DNA of 64,000 bases, from assembly GCA_900321605.1 (NCBI GenBank), contig ONWR01000010.1:51620-115619 (forward strand), written 5' to 3'. The notes below the pieces were generated by a model. The model was not told the origin of the DNA and did no database searches. It was given only the letters and a program-made list of their open reading frames with translations. The position numbers were made by a program, and so were the translations under genes. Source of the DNA: an uncultured Bacteroidales bacterium. GTDB taxonomy: Bacteria; Bacteroidota; Bacteroidia; Bacteroidales; Paludibacteraceae. Shown here in pieces: positions 1-9,429 of this stretch; position 1 is the first letter of the stretch; each line of letters begins with the position of its first letter.

Positions 1-3000
1 GTTTTTTGCCCTGCCGGTCTTGGCGAACCCTGCATCGGGTGTCGTTCTTGACAAGGCTACGGGTGAGCCGATCATCGGAGCCAGTATCTTGGAAAAAGGT
101 ACCACCAACGGAACGGTTACCGATTTTGACGGTGCGTTTACGCTGGAGGTAGCCGAAGGAGCTACGCTGGAGATCAGTTACATGGGTTATGCTATGCAGA
201 GTATTGCTGCCGGTGAAAACCTAAGTGTGCAGCTGGCGGAAGACAGCGAGATCCTCGATGAAGTAGTAGTCACCGGTTATACGACCCAGCGCAAAGCGGA
301 TCTCACTGGTGCAGTGACAGCAATCAGCGCTTCTGACTTGGAGAAACAGCAGGAGAACAACCCGATGAAGGCGCTGCAAGGTAAAGTGCCGGGTATGAAC
401 ATCGCTGCGGACGGTAACCCTGCCGGAGCTGCTGTCGTTCGTATCCGTGGTGTGGGTACGCTCAATGACAACGACCCGCTTTATATCATCGATGGTGTGC
501 CTACCAAATCCGGTATGCACGAACTCAACCCCAATGATATCGAGTCTATCCAAGTTCTCAAAGATGCAGCGTCCGCTTCTATTTACGGTTCGCGTGCTGC
601 CAACGGTGTCATCATCATCACCACGAAGAAAGGTGCGGAGGGCAAACTCAATATCACCTTGGATGCTTCGGTCTCCTCGCAGATGTATGTGAATAAGATG
701 AAGGTGCTCAACTCCGAGGAGTTCGGTAAGGTCATGTGGCAGGCATATGTCAATGACGGCTTGAATCCGAACAGTAACGCCCTTGGATACCACTATGATT
801 GGGAATACGATAACCAAGGCTATCCTGTTCTCAATGGTATCACGATGAATAAGTACTTGGACGAAGCCGGTACTACTCCGGCGGCTAATACCGATTGGTA
901 TAAAGAGACTACTCGTCCGGGTTGGATTCAGAACTATAACGTCTCCGTTTCACACGGTGGTAAGAAAGGTAGCAGTTTCTTCTCCCTCGGTTACTACCGC
1001 AATGACGGTATCATCAAATATACCAATTTCGATCGTTTCTCTGCTCGTGCGAACAGCGACTATAAACTCTTCAATGACAAAGTGACTATCGGTGAGAACT
1101 TCACCCTCAGCCGCACTTCTGAAACGGCTGCTCCGGGTAATTTCTTGGAGAATGTGTTGCAGTTCAACCCCTCTCTGCCGGTATATACCAAGGATGGCGA
1201 TTTCGCCGGTCCTGTAGGCGGTTATCCGGATCGTGAGAACCCGCTTGCTCGTCTCAAACGCAACAAAGACAACCACTACGTCTATTGGCGTATCTTCGGT
1301 AACGCATTTATTGACATCAACCCTATCAAGGGTCTGCATATCCGTACCACAGCGGGTATTGACTATGCGCAGAAACGTCAGCGTATCTTCACGTATCCTA
1401 TTACCGAAGGAACGATGGCGAATGACAAGAATGCCGTGGAAGCCAAACAGGAGCATTGGACAAAATGGATGTGGAACGCCATCATTACCTATAACTTGGA
1501 GAAAGGCAAACATCGTGCTGACTTCCTCGTCGGTACGGAGTTGAACAAATCCATTGACGAGTCCTTCTCCGGTTATAAAGAAGGCTTTATTGTTCTGGAT
1601 CCGAATTATATGTGGCCGGATGCAGGTTCCGGTCAGGCACAGGCCTATGGTTCCGGTGGCAGTTATTCGCTTCTCTCTTTCTTTGCCAAAGCGAACTATA
1701 CCTATGACAACCGCTATCTGCTCTCGGTAACGGCTCGTTGTGACGGTTCCAGCCGTTTTGGTAAGAACAACCGCTTCGCTTTCTTCCCCTCAGTCTCGGC
1801 AGGATGGCGTATCAGTCAAGAGAAGTTCATGAGCGGTGCTTCGACATGGATGGACGACCTCAAACTGCGTGTTTCGTGGGGTCAGACCGGTAACCAAGAT
1901 ATATCTCCTATCGCGCGTTATACCATTTATATTGCCAACTATGGTGTGAACGAGAACGGCGGTCAGTCTTATGGTACCTCCTATGATATTGAGGGTACCA
2001 ACGGTGGTCACACGCTCCAATCCGGTTTCAAACGCGACCAGATCGGTAACGATGATATCAAATGGGAGACCACCACGCAGACCAACGTAGGTCTTGATTT
2101 CTCGTTCTTCAAACAGACCTTCTACGGCTCGTTCGATTGGTATTACAAACAGACGAAGGACATCCTCGTGCTCATGAACGGTATCGCTGCTATGGGTGAG
2201 GGTTCGTCCCAATGGGTGAATGCCGGAGCTGTGAAGAACATGGGTGTGGAGCTCAGTCTCGGTTATCGTAACCAGACCAAAGGGGGCTTCAAATACGATA
2301 TCTCTGCCAATATCTCGCATTATGACAACAAAGTCACCAAACTGCCGGAGACGATCGCTGCCAAAGGTACGTTCGGCGGTAACGGTGTGAAGTCGGTAGT
2401 CGGACATGCGATCGGTTCGCAAGTGGGATATATCGCAGATGGTATCTTCAAATCGCAAGAGGAGATCGATAACCATGCTTATCAGGAAGGTGCAGGTCTC
2501 GGACGTATCCGCTACAAAGACCTGAACGGCGACGGTGTGATCAACGAGTCTGACCAAGATTGGATCTACTCGCCGGTACCTGCCGTTTCGTTCGGTGCCA
2601 ATTTCTATTTCGAGTACAAAGGTTTTGACCTCACCCTTTTCTTCCAAGGCGTAGGCAAGGTGGATGTCATCACTGATCTCAAGCGTGAGACGGATATCTG
2701 GGCTGGTCTGAACATCGGTTTCCTCAACAAGGGTACACGTCTTCTTGACGCTTGGAGTCCGACCAATACGGATAGTAATATCCCGGCTCTCTCCCTCTCG
2801 GATAACAACAATGAGAAACGTGTCTCTTCCTATTGGGTAGAAGACGGTTCGTTCCTCAAACTGCGTAATATCCAGTTAGGTTACAACCTCCCTAAATCAG
2901 CTACGGAGAAGATGAAGATGCAAAGCTGGCGTTGGTACATCTCTGCCCAGAACGTCTTCACGATCCATAGCAAGTCCTTCACCGGTGTGGATCCCGAGAA

Positions 3001-3061
3001 CCCTAATTTCGCATATCCTATTCCGCTGTCGGTAACCCTCGGAACGAAAGTGACCTTCTAA
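1..3061 (+). CDS. susC: SusC-like TonB-dependent outer membrane transporter (5' end cut by window)
   Basis: Outer-membrane importer of oligosaccharides, working with the SusD lipoprotein just downstream and powered by TonB-ExbBD. The reading frame is open from base 2 and begins inside a signal peptide (FFALPVLA, then N), so the true start lies upstream of the window; the in-frame TTG at 20 is not a real start. In order: a carboxypeptidase-regulatory-like beta domain (about 30-260; motif GEPIIGASI), a plug domain (about 265-620) with EVVVTGYTTQRK, RIRGVGTLND, LYIIDGVP and the SusC-typical ANGVIIITTKKG, then the barrel, ending in an aromatic residue (KVTF). The length of over 1,010 residues is normal. 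SusD follows after 41 bases. Family assignment is certain. Substrate is inferred only from the neighbours. Confidence 0.97.
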   Translation, partial: FFALPVLANPASGVVLDKATGEPIIGASILEKGTTNGTVTDFDGAFTLEVAEGATLEISYMGYAMQSIAAGENLSVQLAEDSEILDEVVVTGYTTQRKADLTGAVTAISASDLEKQQENNPMKALQGKVPGMNIAADGNPAGAAVVRIRGVGTLNDNDPLYIIDGVPTKSGMHELNPNDIESIQVLKDAASASIYGSRAANGVIIITTKKGAEGKLNITLDASVSSQMYVNKMKVLNSEEFGKVMWQAYVNDGLNPNSNALGYHYDWEYDNQGYPVLNGITMNKYLDEAGTTPAANTDWYKETTRPGWIQNYNVSVSHGGKKGSSFFSLGYYRNDGIIKYTNFDRFSARANSDYKLFNDKVTIGENFTLSRTSETAAPGNFLENVLQFNPSLPVYTKDGDFAGPVGGYPDRENPLARLKRNKDNHYVYWRIFGNAFIDINPIKGLHIRTTAGIDYAQKRQRIFTYPITEGTMANDKNAVEAKQEHWTKWMWNAIITYNLEKGKHRADFLVGTELNKSIDESFSGYKEGFIVLDPNYMWPDAGSGQAQAYGSGGSYSLLSFFAKANYTYDNRYLLSVTARCDGSSRFGKNNRFAFFPSVSAGWRISQEKFMSGASTWMDDLKLRVSWGQTGNQDISPIARYTIYIANYGVNENGGQSYGTSYDIEGTNGGHTLQSGFKRDQIGNDDIKWETTTQTNVGLDFSFFKQTFYGSFDWYYKQTKDILVLMNGIAAMGEGSSQWVNAGAVKNMGVELSLGYRNQTKGGFKYDISANISHYDNKVTKLPETIAAKGTFGGNGVKSVVGHAIGSQVGYIADGIFKSQEEIDNHAYQEGAGLGRIRYKDLNGDGVINESDQDWIYSPVPAVSFGANFYFEYKGFDLTLFFQGVGKVDVITDLKRETDIWAGLNIGFLNKGTRLLDAWSPTNTDSNIPALSLSDNNNEKRVSSYWVEDGSFLKLRNIQLGYNLPKSATEKMKMQSWRWYISAQNVFTIHSKSFTGVDPENPNFAYPIPLSVTLGTKVTF

Positions 3062-3063
3062 TG

Positions 3064-3102
3064 GAAGATTTGAAAATTTGAAGATTAGAAAATTTGAAAA
3101 TT
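3064..3102. repeat. Degenerate AT-rich tandem repeat between susC and susD
   Basis: Imperfect copies of a unit close to gatttgaa/aatttgaa fill nearly the whole gap between the susC stop and the susD start. It belongs to the same repeat family as the arrays at 21079, 41985 and 45291. Copies have drifted more than in the 41985 array. Confidence 0.6.
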
Positions 3103-4809
3103 ATGAAAACTATTATAAACAAGCTTTTAGCTTTTAGCGTAGTGCTCTGTTTGGCAGGCTGTTCGTTCTTGAACGATAATGTGCCGCAGGCAACCCTGAG
3201 CGAGGAGGAAGTACGCGACCCGAAGCAGATAGATAATATGGTCATCTCAGCCTATGCTATCTTCATCTCCGCAGAGGATATCAACTCATCTTTCTCCATG
3301 TGGAACTTCGATGTCCGCTCCGATGATGCCTACAAAGGCGGAAACGGTGAATCGGATGGTGATGTCTTCCATCAGTTGGAGATCTCCAGAGGTATCCTTA
3401 CCACCAACTGGAATATCAATGATATGTGGAGCCGTCTCTATAACTGTCTGAGCCGTGTAAATGCAGCTATCGATGTGCTGCTGGAGATGGATGACAGCTA
3501 TAAACTCAAACAGCAGCGTTTGGGTGAGATGTATTTCCTGCGTGCTTACGGGCATTTCCTCTTGAAACGCCTCTATAAGAATATCCCCTTCGTAGTGACG
3601 CCGAATATGTCTCCGGACGAGTATAACACCATCTCCAACACCGCTTATACCAACAACGAAGGGTGGGGTGTCATTATCACGGATCTGGAGAACGCCTATA
3701 AGGTGCTGCCCGCTACTCAGGAAGACAAAGGCCGTCCTACCAAAGCCGCCGCTGCGGCGCTCATGGCAAAGACCTATCTCTACAAGGCGTATCGTCAGGA
3801 CAACCCTGCTTCCCATAAAGTGACGGAGATCAACGCGGACGATCTGCAAAAAGTGATCTTCTATACCGATCCTGCTATTTATGGCGGATATGGTTTGGAT
3901 CCGGATTTCCATAATAACTTCCGTCCCGAACCTCAGTACGAGAACGGTGTGGAGAGTATCTGGGCAATGCAGTACTCCATGAATGACGGTACGAAGAACG
4001 GTAACTGCAACTGGGCGTATGGTCTGATTGTACCGAATATCCCGGGTGTGACCGATGGTGGTTGCGATTTCTATAAACCGAGCCAGAACCTCGTCAATGC
4101 TTTCCATACCGATGATGCCGGTCTGCCCTTGGAGAACTTCAACCAGAAGGATTTCAATGCCGCTACGGATAACGCAGACCCCCGTCTGTGGCTCACCGTG
4201 GGTATTCCCGGATTTCCGTATATGTTCAACCCCAACTATATAATGGCGAAGACCATGACTTGGAGCCGTTCCAACGGAAAGTACGGATACTATGTATCGC
4301 TCAAGCATAATGTGGATCCCGATAGCGAGTATCTCATCAAAGGTGCTTGGTGGGGATCCCCGATGAACCGTATCGTGCTCCGTTATGCCGATGTGCTCCT
4401 CATGCGTGCGGAAGCATTGGCGCAATTAGGACGAGACGGTGAGGCTATCGAACTCGTGAACCAGATTCGTAGACGCGCTGCGCAGAGTGTCAATGCTATC
4501 TCCGGATATGATGTCAAATACGGTGCGAAGATCCTTGTCAGACCTTATACCGACGCTTCGGATGCGCTCAATCGCGTGAAGATGGAACGCCGTCTCGAAC
4601 TCGCAATGGAATCTGAGCGATTCTTTGACCTCGTGCGGTGGGGTGAAGCAGAAACTACGATCAATAAGTACTACGCCGAGGAAGCGGACAACTGCGATAT
4701 CTACACCGTTGCCCACTTCACCGCCGATAAAAACGAGTATCTGCCTATCCCGTATGAGCAGATAGCTGCTTCCAACGGACATTATACACAAAACATAGGA
4801 GGATGGTAA
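3103..4809 (+). CDS. susD: SusD-like glycan-binding outer membrane lipoprotein
   Basis: Surface lipoprotein that caps the SusC barrel and captures oligosaccharides. Start placed at the ATG at 3103, because the TTG nine bases upstream lies in a repeat tract. From this ATG the signal peptide has a lipobox ending at Cys20 (CLAGC). The middle is helical and TPR-like, with SusD-typical stretches such as GEMYFLRAYGHFLLKRLYKN and ALMAKTYLYKA. The C-terminal RagB/SusD domain shows VLLMRAEALAQLG, INQIRRRA-like VNQIRRRA and ERRLELAMESERFFDLVRWG, and ends LPIPYEQIAASNGHYTQN. The length of 568 residues is normal. The next gene starts one base after the stop, so the pair is clearly one transcript. Confidence 0.97.
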   Translation: MKTIINKLLAFSVVLCLAGCSFLNDNVPQATLSEEEVRDPKQIDNMVISAYAIFISAEDINSSFSMWNFDVRSDDAYKGGNGESDGDVFHQLEISRGILTTNWNINDMWSRLYNCLSRVNAAIDVLLEMDDSYKLKQQRLGEMYFLRAYGHFLLKRLYKNIPFVVTPNMSPDEYNTISNTAYTNNEGWGVIITDLENAYKVLPATQEDKGRPTKAAAAALMAKTYLYKAYRQDNPASHKVTEINADDLQKVIFYTDPAIYGGYGLDPDFHNNFRPEPQYENGVESIWAMQYSMNDGTKNGNCNWAYGLIVPNIPGVTDGGCDFYKPSQNLVNAFHTDDAGLPLENFNQKDFNAATDNADPRLWLTVGIPGFPYMFNPNYIMAKTMTWSRSNGKYGYYVSLKHNVDPDSEYLIKGAWWGSPMNRIVLRYADVLLMRAEALAQLGRDGEAIELVNQIRRRAAQSVNAISGYDVKYGAKILVRPYTDASDALNRVKMERRLELAMESERFFDLVRWGEAETTINKYYAEEADNCDIYTVAHFTADKNEYLPIPYEQIAASNGHYTQNIGGW

Positions 4810-4810
4810 T

Positions 4811-6178
4811 ATGAAACGAATCATGGTATATATCTTTGCGCTTTGCTCATTGATACTGGCAAGTTGCAAAAAAGACAACTCGTTCAATCTGGACGGTGAT
4901 TGTAATATCTTGTCCCTCACATTGGATGAGAAATATCCGGCTGTTATTGACCAAGTCAACAGGACAGCGGTAGTACAACTCCCGGAGATATATGATAAAT
5001 CGAATATGCGACTCACGCAGCTCACCCTTTCCGAAGGAGCTACCTCTTCTGTGCCGGTAGGAGCACATCTGAATTTGTTCACTCCGGCGATGATCCGCGT
5101 CACTAATGGTAGTGTGTATCGCGAGTTTTCTGTCTCCGTCAAACATGACGAGGCACGGATCCTCTCTTTTATGCTGAATGGTAAATATATCGGTATCATC
5201 AACGAGGCGAACCATACCATCAACGTCCAAGTGCCGGAAGGAGTAGATGTCAAGCAACTCGTTCCCTCGATCACCATGACCGAAGGGGCTACTGTGACTC
5301 CCGCAGTCGGCGTTGCCTGTGATTTTACCGAACCGGTGGACTTCACGGTAACTTGCCGCACCGCTTCCTATACCTATAAAGTAACAGTGAAGGAGATGGT
5401 GCCGCCCCATGTTATCTATCTGGGTTTGGCAGCAACCATGCAACAACTCAACATGGAGGAGCAGACCGCTTGTACGTGGATGCTGAATAATGTGGAGAAA
5501 TCGGCATATGTATCCTTTGCGGACTTTGCTGCCGGAAATGTGGATATAAGTGATTGTAAGGTTATCTGGTGGCATTTCCATAAGGATGGTGGTATCGATA
5601 GTAAAAGTAAGTTTGAGACCAACGCTGCGGATGCAATGCCTGCTGTAGATAAACTCAAAGCCTTCTATAACAACGGTGGATCATTCCTCCTTACCCGCTA
5701 TGCTACCTATCTGCCTGCTTATCTCGGAGAAGCCGACTGCGTACCTAATAACTGTTGGGGACAGAACGAAGACAACGCCGAGACCATCAATAACCCGTGG
5801 GAGTTCAGCATTGCCGGTCATACCGATCATGCGATCTGGCAGAACCTACTCATGAACCCCGAGAACCTCAATTCGGTCTATACCTGCGATAAAGGCTACC
5901 GTATCACCAACTCCACCGCTCAATACCATATCGGTGCCGATTGGGGTGGATATGCAACCAAAGCGGAGTTCTGCTCCAAGACCGGTGCGGTCGATATAGC
6001 CGGAGGTAACGATGCCGTGGTGGCTTGGGAGTATCCGTCTAACGGCACTCACGGACGTATCATCTGTATCGGTTCCGGATGCTATGATTGGTACACCGTT
6101 GCCGAAGGCGTCACCGAATACTACCACGTTAACGTGGCTAAAATAACTGACAATGCTATTAACTATCTATCGAAATAA
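4811..6178 (+). CDS. DUF4960-like surface lipoprotein, PUL accessory protein
   Basis: Lipoprotein with lipobox ILASC (Cys19), placed where PULs usually encode a surface glycan-binding protein. Residues about 30-110 and 115-195 look like two tandem beta-sandwich modules. Each has an L-x-G-K/Y start, a TEGAT or SEGAT motif followed by P-x-x-G, and a closing Y-x-V-x-V strand. Residues about 200-455 resemble the DUF4960 family (from memory, not searched): VIYLGLAATMQQL, VIWWHFHKDGG, a GGSFLLTRYATYL strand-helix and GRIICIGSGCYDWY. The same signature appears twice in the protein at 9430-12336. Such proteins are frequent in Bacteroidales fructan-type PULs; a binding role is inference. It starts one base after susD. 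Confidence 0.75.
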   Translation: MKRIMVYIFALCSLILASCKKDNSFNLDGDCNILSLTLDEKYPAVIDQVNRTAVVQLPEIYDKSNMRLTQLTLSEGATSSVPVGAHLNLFTPAMIRVTNGSVYREFSVSVKHDEARILSFMLNGKYIGIINEANHTINVQVPEGVDVKQLVPSITMTEGATVTPAVGVACDFTEPVDFTVTCRTASYTYKVTVKEMVPPHVIYLGLAATMQQLNMEEQTACTWMLNNVEKSAYVSFADFAAGNVDISDCKVIWWHFHKDGGIDSKSKFETNAADAMPAVDKLKAFYNNGGSFLLTRYATYLPAYLGEADCVPNNCWGQNEDNAETINNPWEFSIAGHTDHAIWQNLLMNPENLNSVYTCDKGYRITNSTAQYHIGADWGGYATKAEFCSKTGAVDIAGGNDAVVAWEYPSNGTHGRIICIGSGCYDWYTVAEGVTEYYHVNVAKITDNAINYLSK

Positions 6179-6183
6179 GAGTT

Positions 6184-7761
6184 ATGAAAGCAACTATGAA
6201 TAATTCCTTATCCTTCCGTTTCGGGTGGGTTGGAGTAGGGCTGATCGCCCTGTGTACCCTCTTCTCTTCGTGTGAGAAGAAATCCGAACCCGAGCAGAAA
6301 AACTGGGACGGTACTACCACTTATTTTGCCTCCTCTGATGAGAAACAGGCTACCACCTATTATGCGCCTTACACCGGTTTTGTAGGTGATCCGATGCCTT
6401 TCTTTGATGCCAATACACGTACTTTCAAGGTACTGTATCTGCAGGAGTATCGTCCGAACCAGACGACTTTCCACCCCTTCTGGGGAATCGAAACCACCGG
6501 TGCGGCAAACTACAACCCATTGAGTCAAGTGCTCCCTACCGGTTCCGCTACCGAGCAGGATGCGCACCTCGGTACCGGTTGTGTGGCATACAGCGAAGCA
6601 GAACACCTCTATTACATCTACTACACCGGCGAAAAGGAGATGCCCAAAGCCGGAGAAGATGTGCAAGTGGTGATGAGAGCTACCTCACGGGACTTCAAGA
6701 CGTGGACCAAAGATCCGCTCTTCCGTCTCAGAGGCGTGGAGAACGGATATAGCGCACAGGACTTCCGTGACCCCTGTATCTTCTTTGCCGATAACCTCTG
6801 GCACATGATTATCTCTACCCGTGTGGGAGGCAAAGGAAACCTCGTGGAGTACACTTCGCCTGACCTCAAAGATTGGACCCATGTCGGTATCTTCATGCCT
6901 ATGATGTGGGATCGTTTCTACGAGTGCCCCGATATCTTCCAAATGGGTGATTATTGGTACCTCGTCTATAGCGAACTATCCTACGGTAAAGGCAAAGAGT
7001 GGGGACGACATGTGCAGTATTTCAAAGGACATACCCTCTCCGACCTCAAAGCTTGTACCGTAGGCGATGCCGGTATCTGGCCGGATGACCATGATGGCTT
7101 CCTTGATAGCCGTGGTTTCTACGCCGGTAAGACCGCTACCAACGGTACCGACCGGTATATCTGGGGATGGTGTCCTACACGCGAAGGAAAAGATAACACC
7201 AAAACCAACCCCGAAGGAGAACCCCAATGGGCTGGTTCCTTGGTGGCACACCGTCTGGTGCAACATGCCGACGGCTCACTCACTCTCGGCGAAGTACCTG
7301 CTATCAAAGCCAAGTACAATAGCATACAACCGGTCAAGGCGATGATCAAAGAGGATACCTATACCCTCTACAGCCGACTGGGCTACCATAACCACCTCTC
7401 CCTCACCGTGGAGACTGCCGGTAAGTTCGGTTTATCGTTCGTACGTGGCTCCGATAGCCAGAAATGGTACACCTTGGTGGTTAATCCCGAGGACAATGAT
7501 GCGAAACGAAAGATCAATTTCGAGGAAGAGGGACCCAAAGGCATGGGTTTCATCGGTGCTATCGACAGCTATATGTTCAATAAGCCAGCTGATAATATCT
7601 ACCATATCGATATCTATACCGATAACTCTGTGCTCGTGATGTATATCAACGATTGTCTCGCTTATACCAATCGTATCTATGGTATCGCCCGTAACTGCTG
7701 GTCTGTCAACAACTACGGCAACGAAATCAAAGTATCCAATATCCAACTCAAACAATATTAA
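6184..7761 (+). CDS. GH32-like fructan hydrolase, lipoprotein
   Basis: Predicted beta-fructosidase or fructanase of glycoside hydrolase family 32, lipid-anchored (lipobox LFSSC, Cys30). Three family motifs are visible. The N-terminal nucleophile block is GFVGDPMPFF with Asp69, in place of the textbook WMNDPNG. The transition-state block is FRDP (Arg195-Asp196). The acid/base block is YECP (Glu247-Cys248). The five-bladed propeller ends near residue 370. The remaining 150 residues form a beta-sandwich like the C-terminal domain of GH32 enzymes, possibly the DUF4975 type. ATG at 6184 gives a good signal peptide; a second ATG at 6196 is also possible. It lies five bases after the previous stop and is followed by a paralogue. 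Confidence 0.85.
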   Translation: MKATMNNSLSFRFGWVGVGLIALCTLFSSCEKKSEPEQKNWDGTTTYFASSDEKQATTYYAPYTGFVGDPMPFFDANTRTFKVLYLQEYRPNQTTFHPFWGIETTGAANYNPLSQVLPTGSATEQDAHLGTGCVAYSEAEHLYYIYYTGEKEMPKAGEDVQVVMRATSRDFKTWTKDPLFRLRGVENGYSAQDFRDPCIFFADNLWHMIISTRVGGKGNLVEYTSPDLKDWTHVGIFMPMMWDRFYECPDIFQMGDYWYLVYSELSYGKGKEWGRHVQYFKGHTLSDLKACTVGDAGIWPDDHDGFLDSRGFYAGKTATNGTDRYIWGWCPTREGKDNTKTNPEGEPQWAGSLVAHRLVQHADGSLTLGEVPAIKAKYNSIQPVKAMIKEDTYTLYSRLGYHNHLSLTVETAGKFGLSFVRGSDSQKWYTLVVNPEDNDAKRKINFEEEGPKGMGFIGAIDSYMFNKPADNIYHIDIYTDNSVLVMYINDCLAYTNRIYGIARNCWSVNNYGNEIKVSNIQLKQY

Positions 7762-7774
7762 CCCCTTATACGGT

Positions 7775-7797
7775 ACAGGCGGCTGATTACCGCCTGT
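7775..7797 (+). promoter_or_regulatory. Intercistronic hairpin between the two GH32-like genes
   Basis: An 8-base perfect inverted repeat (ACAGGCGG / CCGCCTGT) with a 7-base loop sits in the 47-base gap between the two paralogues. There is no T-run after it, so it does not look like an intrinsic terminator. It could be an mRNA-stabilising or processing site; that is inference. Confidence 0.4.
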
Positions 7798-7808
7798 GCT
7801 GACACGTT

Positions 7809-9416
7809 ATGAAAAGAATATTACCTATAATATTCCTTTGTTGCAGCCTCGCAGGCATGGCTTCCGAAGGTTTTTACTACCAACCGGCGAACGGCTGGTG
7901 TGGGGACCCGATGCCGTTTTACGATGTGCAAAACCAACTCTTCCGGGTATGTTATCTGCAAGAGTTCCGTCCCAATGACTACGCTACCTATCACCCTGTT
8001 TATGCTTTGGAAACGGAGGATATGGTGCATTATACCGAGTTGGGCGAAGTGCTGCCTACCGGTGACAGATGGGCGCTGGATGCCGCTATCGGTACCGGTT
8101 CAGTAATTTGGTGCGAGGCGCAGCAGAAGTATTATTTTTTCTATACCGGTAATAAGTTCCAACCCGGTCAGGACGAGTGCGGTCAGGTTGTGCTATCCGC
8201 TACTTCGACCGATGGCGTCTCTTGGACGAAAACCAATTTCCGGCTCGATGGCGCAGCGGGGTATTACTACCGCAATGATTTCCGTGACCCGGAGGTGTTC
8301 CTCGGCGAGGACGGCAAGTATCATATGCTGGTAGCAACCGGCAAGAACGGGCGTAACGTACTGGCGCATTTCACCTCCACCAATCTCGTGCAATGGACGG
8401 ACAGAGGCGTATTTATGAACACCCTCTGGGATCGTTTCTACGAGTGCCCGAATGTCTTTAAGATGGGCGACTGGTGGTATCTCGGCTATAGCGAGTTGCA
8501 TCGAGAGATACGCCGCGTGCAGTATTTCAAAGCCCGCACGTTCGAAGGCTTGGCGGCTTGTACGGCGAACGATACACCCGTTTGGCCTGATAACCATGAG
8601 GGCTATCTGGACAGCCGCGGGCTTTATGCCGGTAAGACCGCTTCGGATGGCACCAACCGCTATCTGTGGGGATGGTGTCCCACACGCCGCGACAATAACA
8701 ATACAGCCGTTAATAACGACAACGGAGAACCCGATTGGGCAGGCTCGCTCGTGGCGCACCGCCTGATACAGCATGCCGACGGTTCGCTTACCTTGGGAGA
8801 GATAGAGAGCGTGCATAATTGGTTTAACGACGATGTACCGGTATCTGCTACCTCCGCTTCGCTCGGCGAAGGAGCTTCGCTTGATCTGCCCGCGTTAAGC
8901 GACAAAGTGCATCTCTCTTTCACCGTCACAGCGAGCTCCGCACAAACGAAATTCGGTGTCTCCGTAGCCAAAGAGAGTTGGTCGGGACGTTTTTACTCCA
9001 TTATCGTCAATCCCGAAGCAAACAACATGGCGAAGGTGAACTTCGAGCAAGAGGGACCCGACGCGATGGGCTTCATCCCCTATATAGACGGCTATTTCTT
9101 CGCGCAGCCTGCCGACCGCGTCTATCATATAGACATCTATATTGACCGCTCGGTGCTGGTGATGTATATCAACGACAATGTGTGTTACACCAACCGTATA
9201 TACGGCCTCTCCGGCAAGCCTTGGACAATCCGTTGCTATGACGGATCGGTGCAGATAACCAATATCCGGCAGCTGTATCATGATCCGAATATCGTCAGTG
9301 CCATAGATGAGGTGGTCAATAAATCGCAACGACAGGAATACAAACGCCTCGAGAATAGCAACATCGTTATCTACCGCGGTCATGATAAATACACCATTAC
9401 AGGTCAAAAACTATAA
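7809..9416 (+). CDS. GH32-like fructan hydrolase, secreted paralogue
   Basis: Second GH32-type enzyme, a clear paralogue of the gene before it. Shared stretches include GDPMPF, LWGWCPTR versus IWGWCPTR, AGSLVAHRL and QHADGSLTLGE. Signal peptide MKRILPIIFLCCSLAGMAS without a lipobox Cys at the cleavage site, so it is probably secreted, not acylated. Catalytic candidates: Asp33 (GDPMPF), Arg159-Asp160 (FRDP), Glu212-Cys213 (YECP). The C-terminal beta domain is followed by a 40-residue tail ending VIYRGHDKYTITGQKL. That tail resembles those of the proteins at 12860 and 60886 and may be a sorting signal. One lipid-anchored and one secreted copy would let the cell cut polymer outside and trim products at the surface. 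Confidence 0.85.
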   Translation: MKRILPIIFLCCSLAGMASEGFYYQPANGWCGDPMPFYDVQNQLFRVCYLQEFRPNDYATYHPVYALETEDMVHYTELGEVLPTGDRWALDAAIGTGSVIWCEAQQKYYFFYTGNKFQPGQDECGQVVLSATSTDGVSWTKTNFRLDGAAGYYYRNDFRDPEVFLGEDGKYHMLVATGKNGRNVLAHFTSTNLVQWTDRGVFMNTLWDRFYECPNVFKMGDWWYLGYSELHREIRRVQYFKARTFEGLAACTANDTPVWPDNHEGYLDSRGLYAGKTASDGTNRYLWGWCPTRRDNNNTAVNNDNGEPDWAGSLVAHRLIQHADGSLTLGEIESVHNWFNDDVPVSATSASLGEGASLDLPALSDKVHLSFTVTASSAQTKFGVSVAKESWSGRFYSIIVNPEANNMAKVNFEQEGPDAMGFIPYIDGYFFAQPADRVYHIDIYIDRSVLVMYINDNVCYTNRIYGLSGKPWTIRCYDGSVQITNIRQLYHDPNIVSAIDEVVNKSQRQEYKRLENSNIVIYRGHDKYTITGQKL

Positions 9417-9429
9417 AAGATATGAAACT

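Noticed and set aside
20-22. TTG as start of the SusC gene
   Set aside because: The frame is open to the window edge and the upstream codons encode the rest of a signal peptide.
221-817. 198-codon frame antisense to susC, and similar long antisense frames elsewhere (for example 12722-13714, 17164-18204, 43737-45071)
   Set aside because: All are antisense to strongly supported genes, with His/Arg/Ile/Val-rich translations typical of reversed codons.
9307-9429. Upstream extension of the double DUF4960-like gene
   Set aside because: It overlaps the GH32 gene by 110 bases and would bury the signal peptide that starts at 9430.
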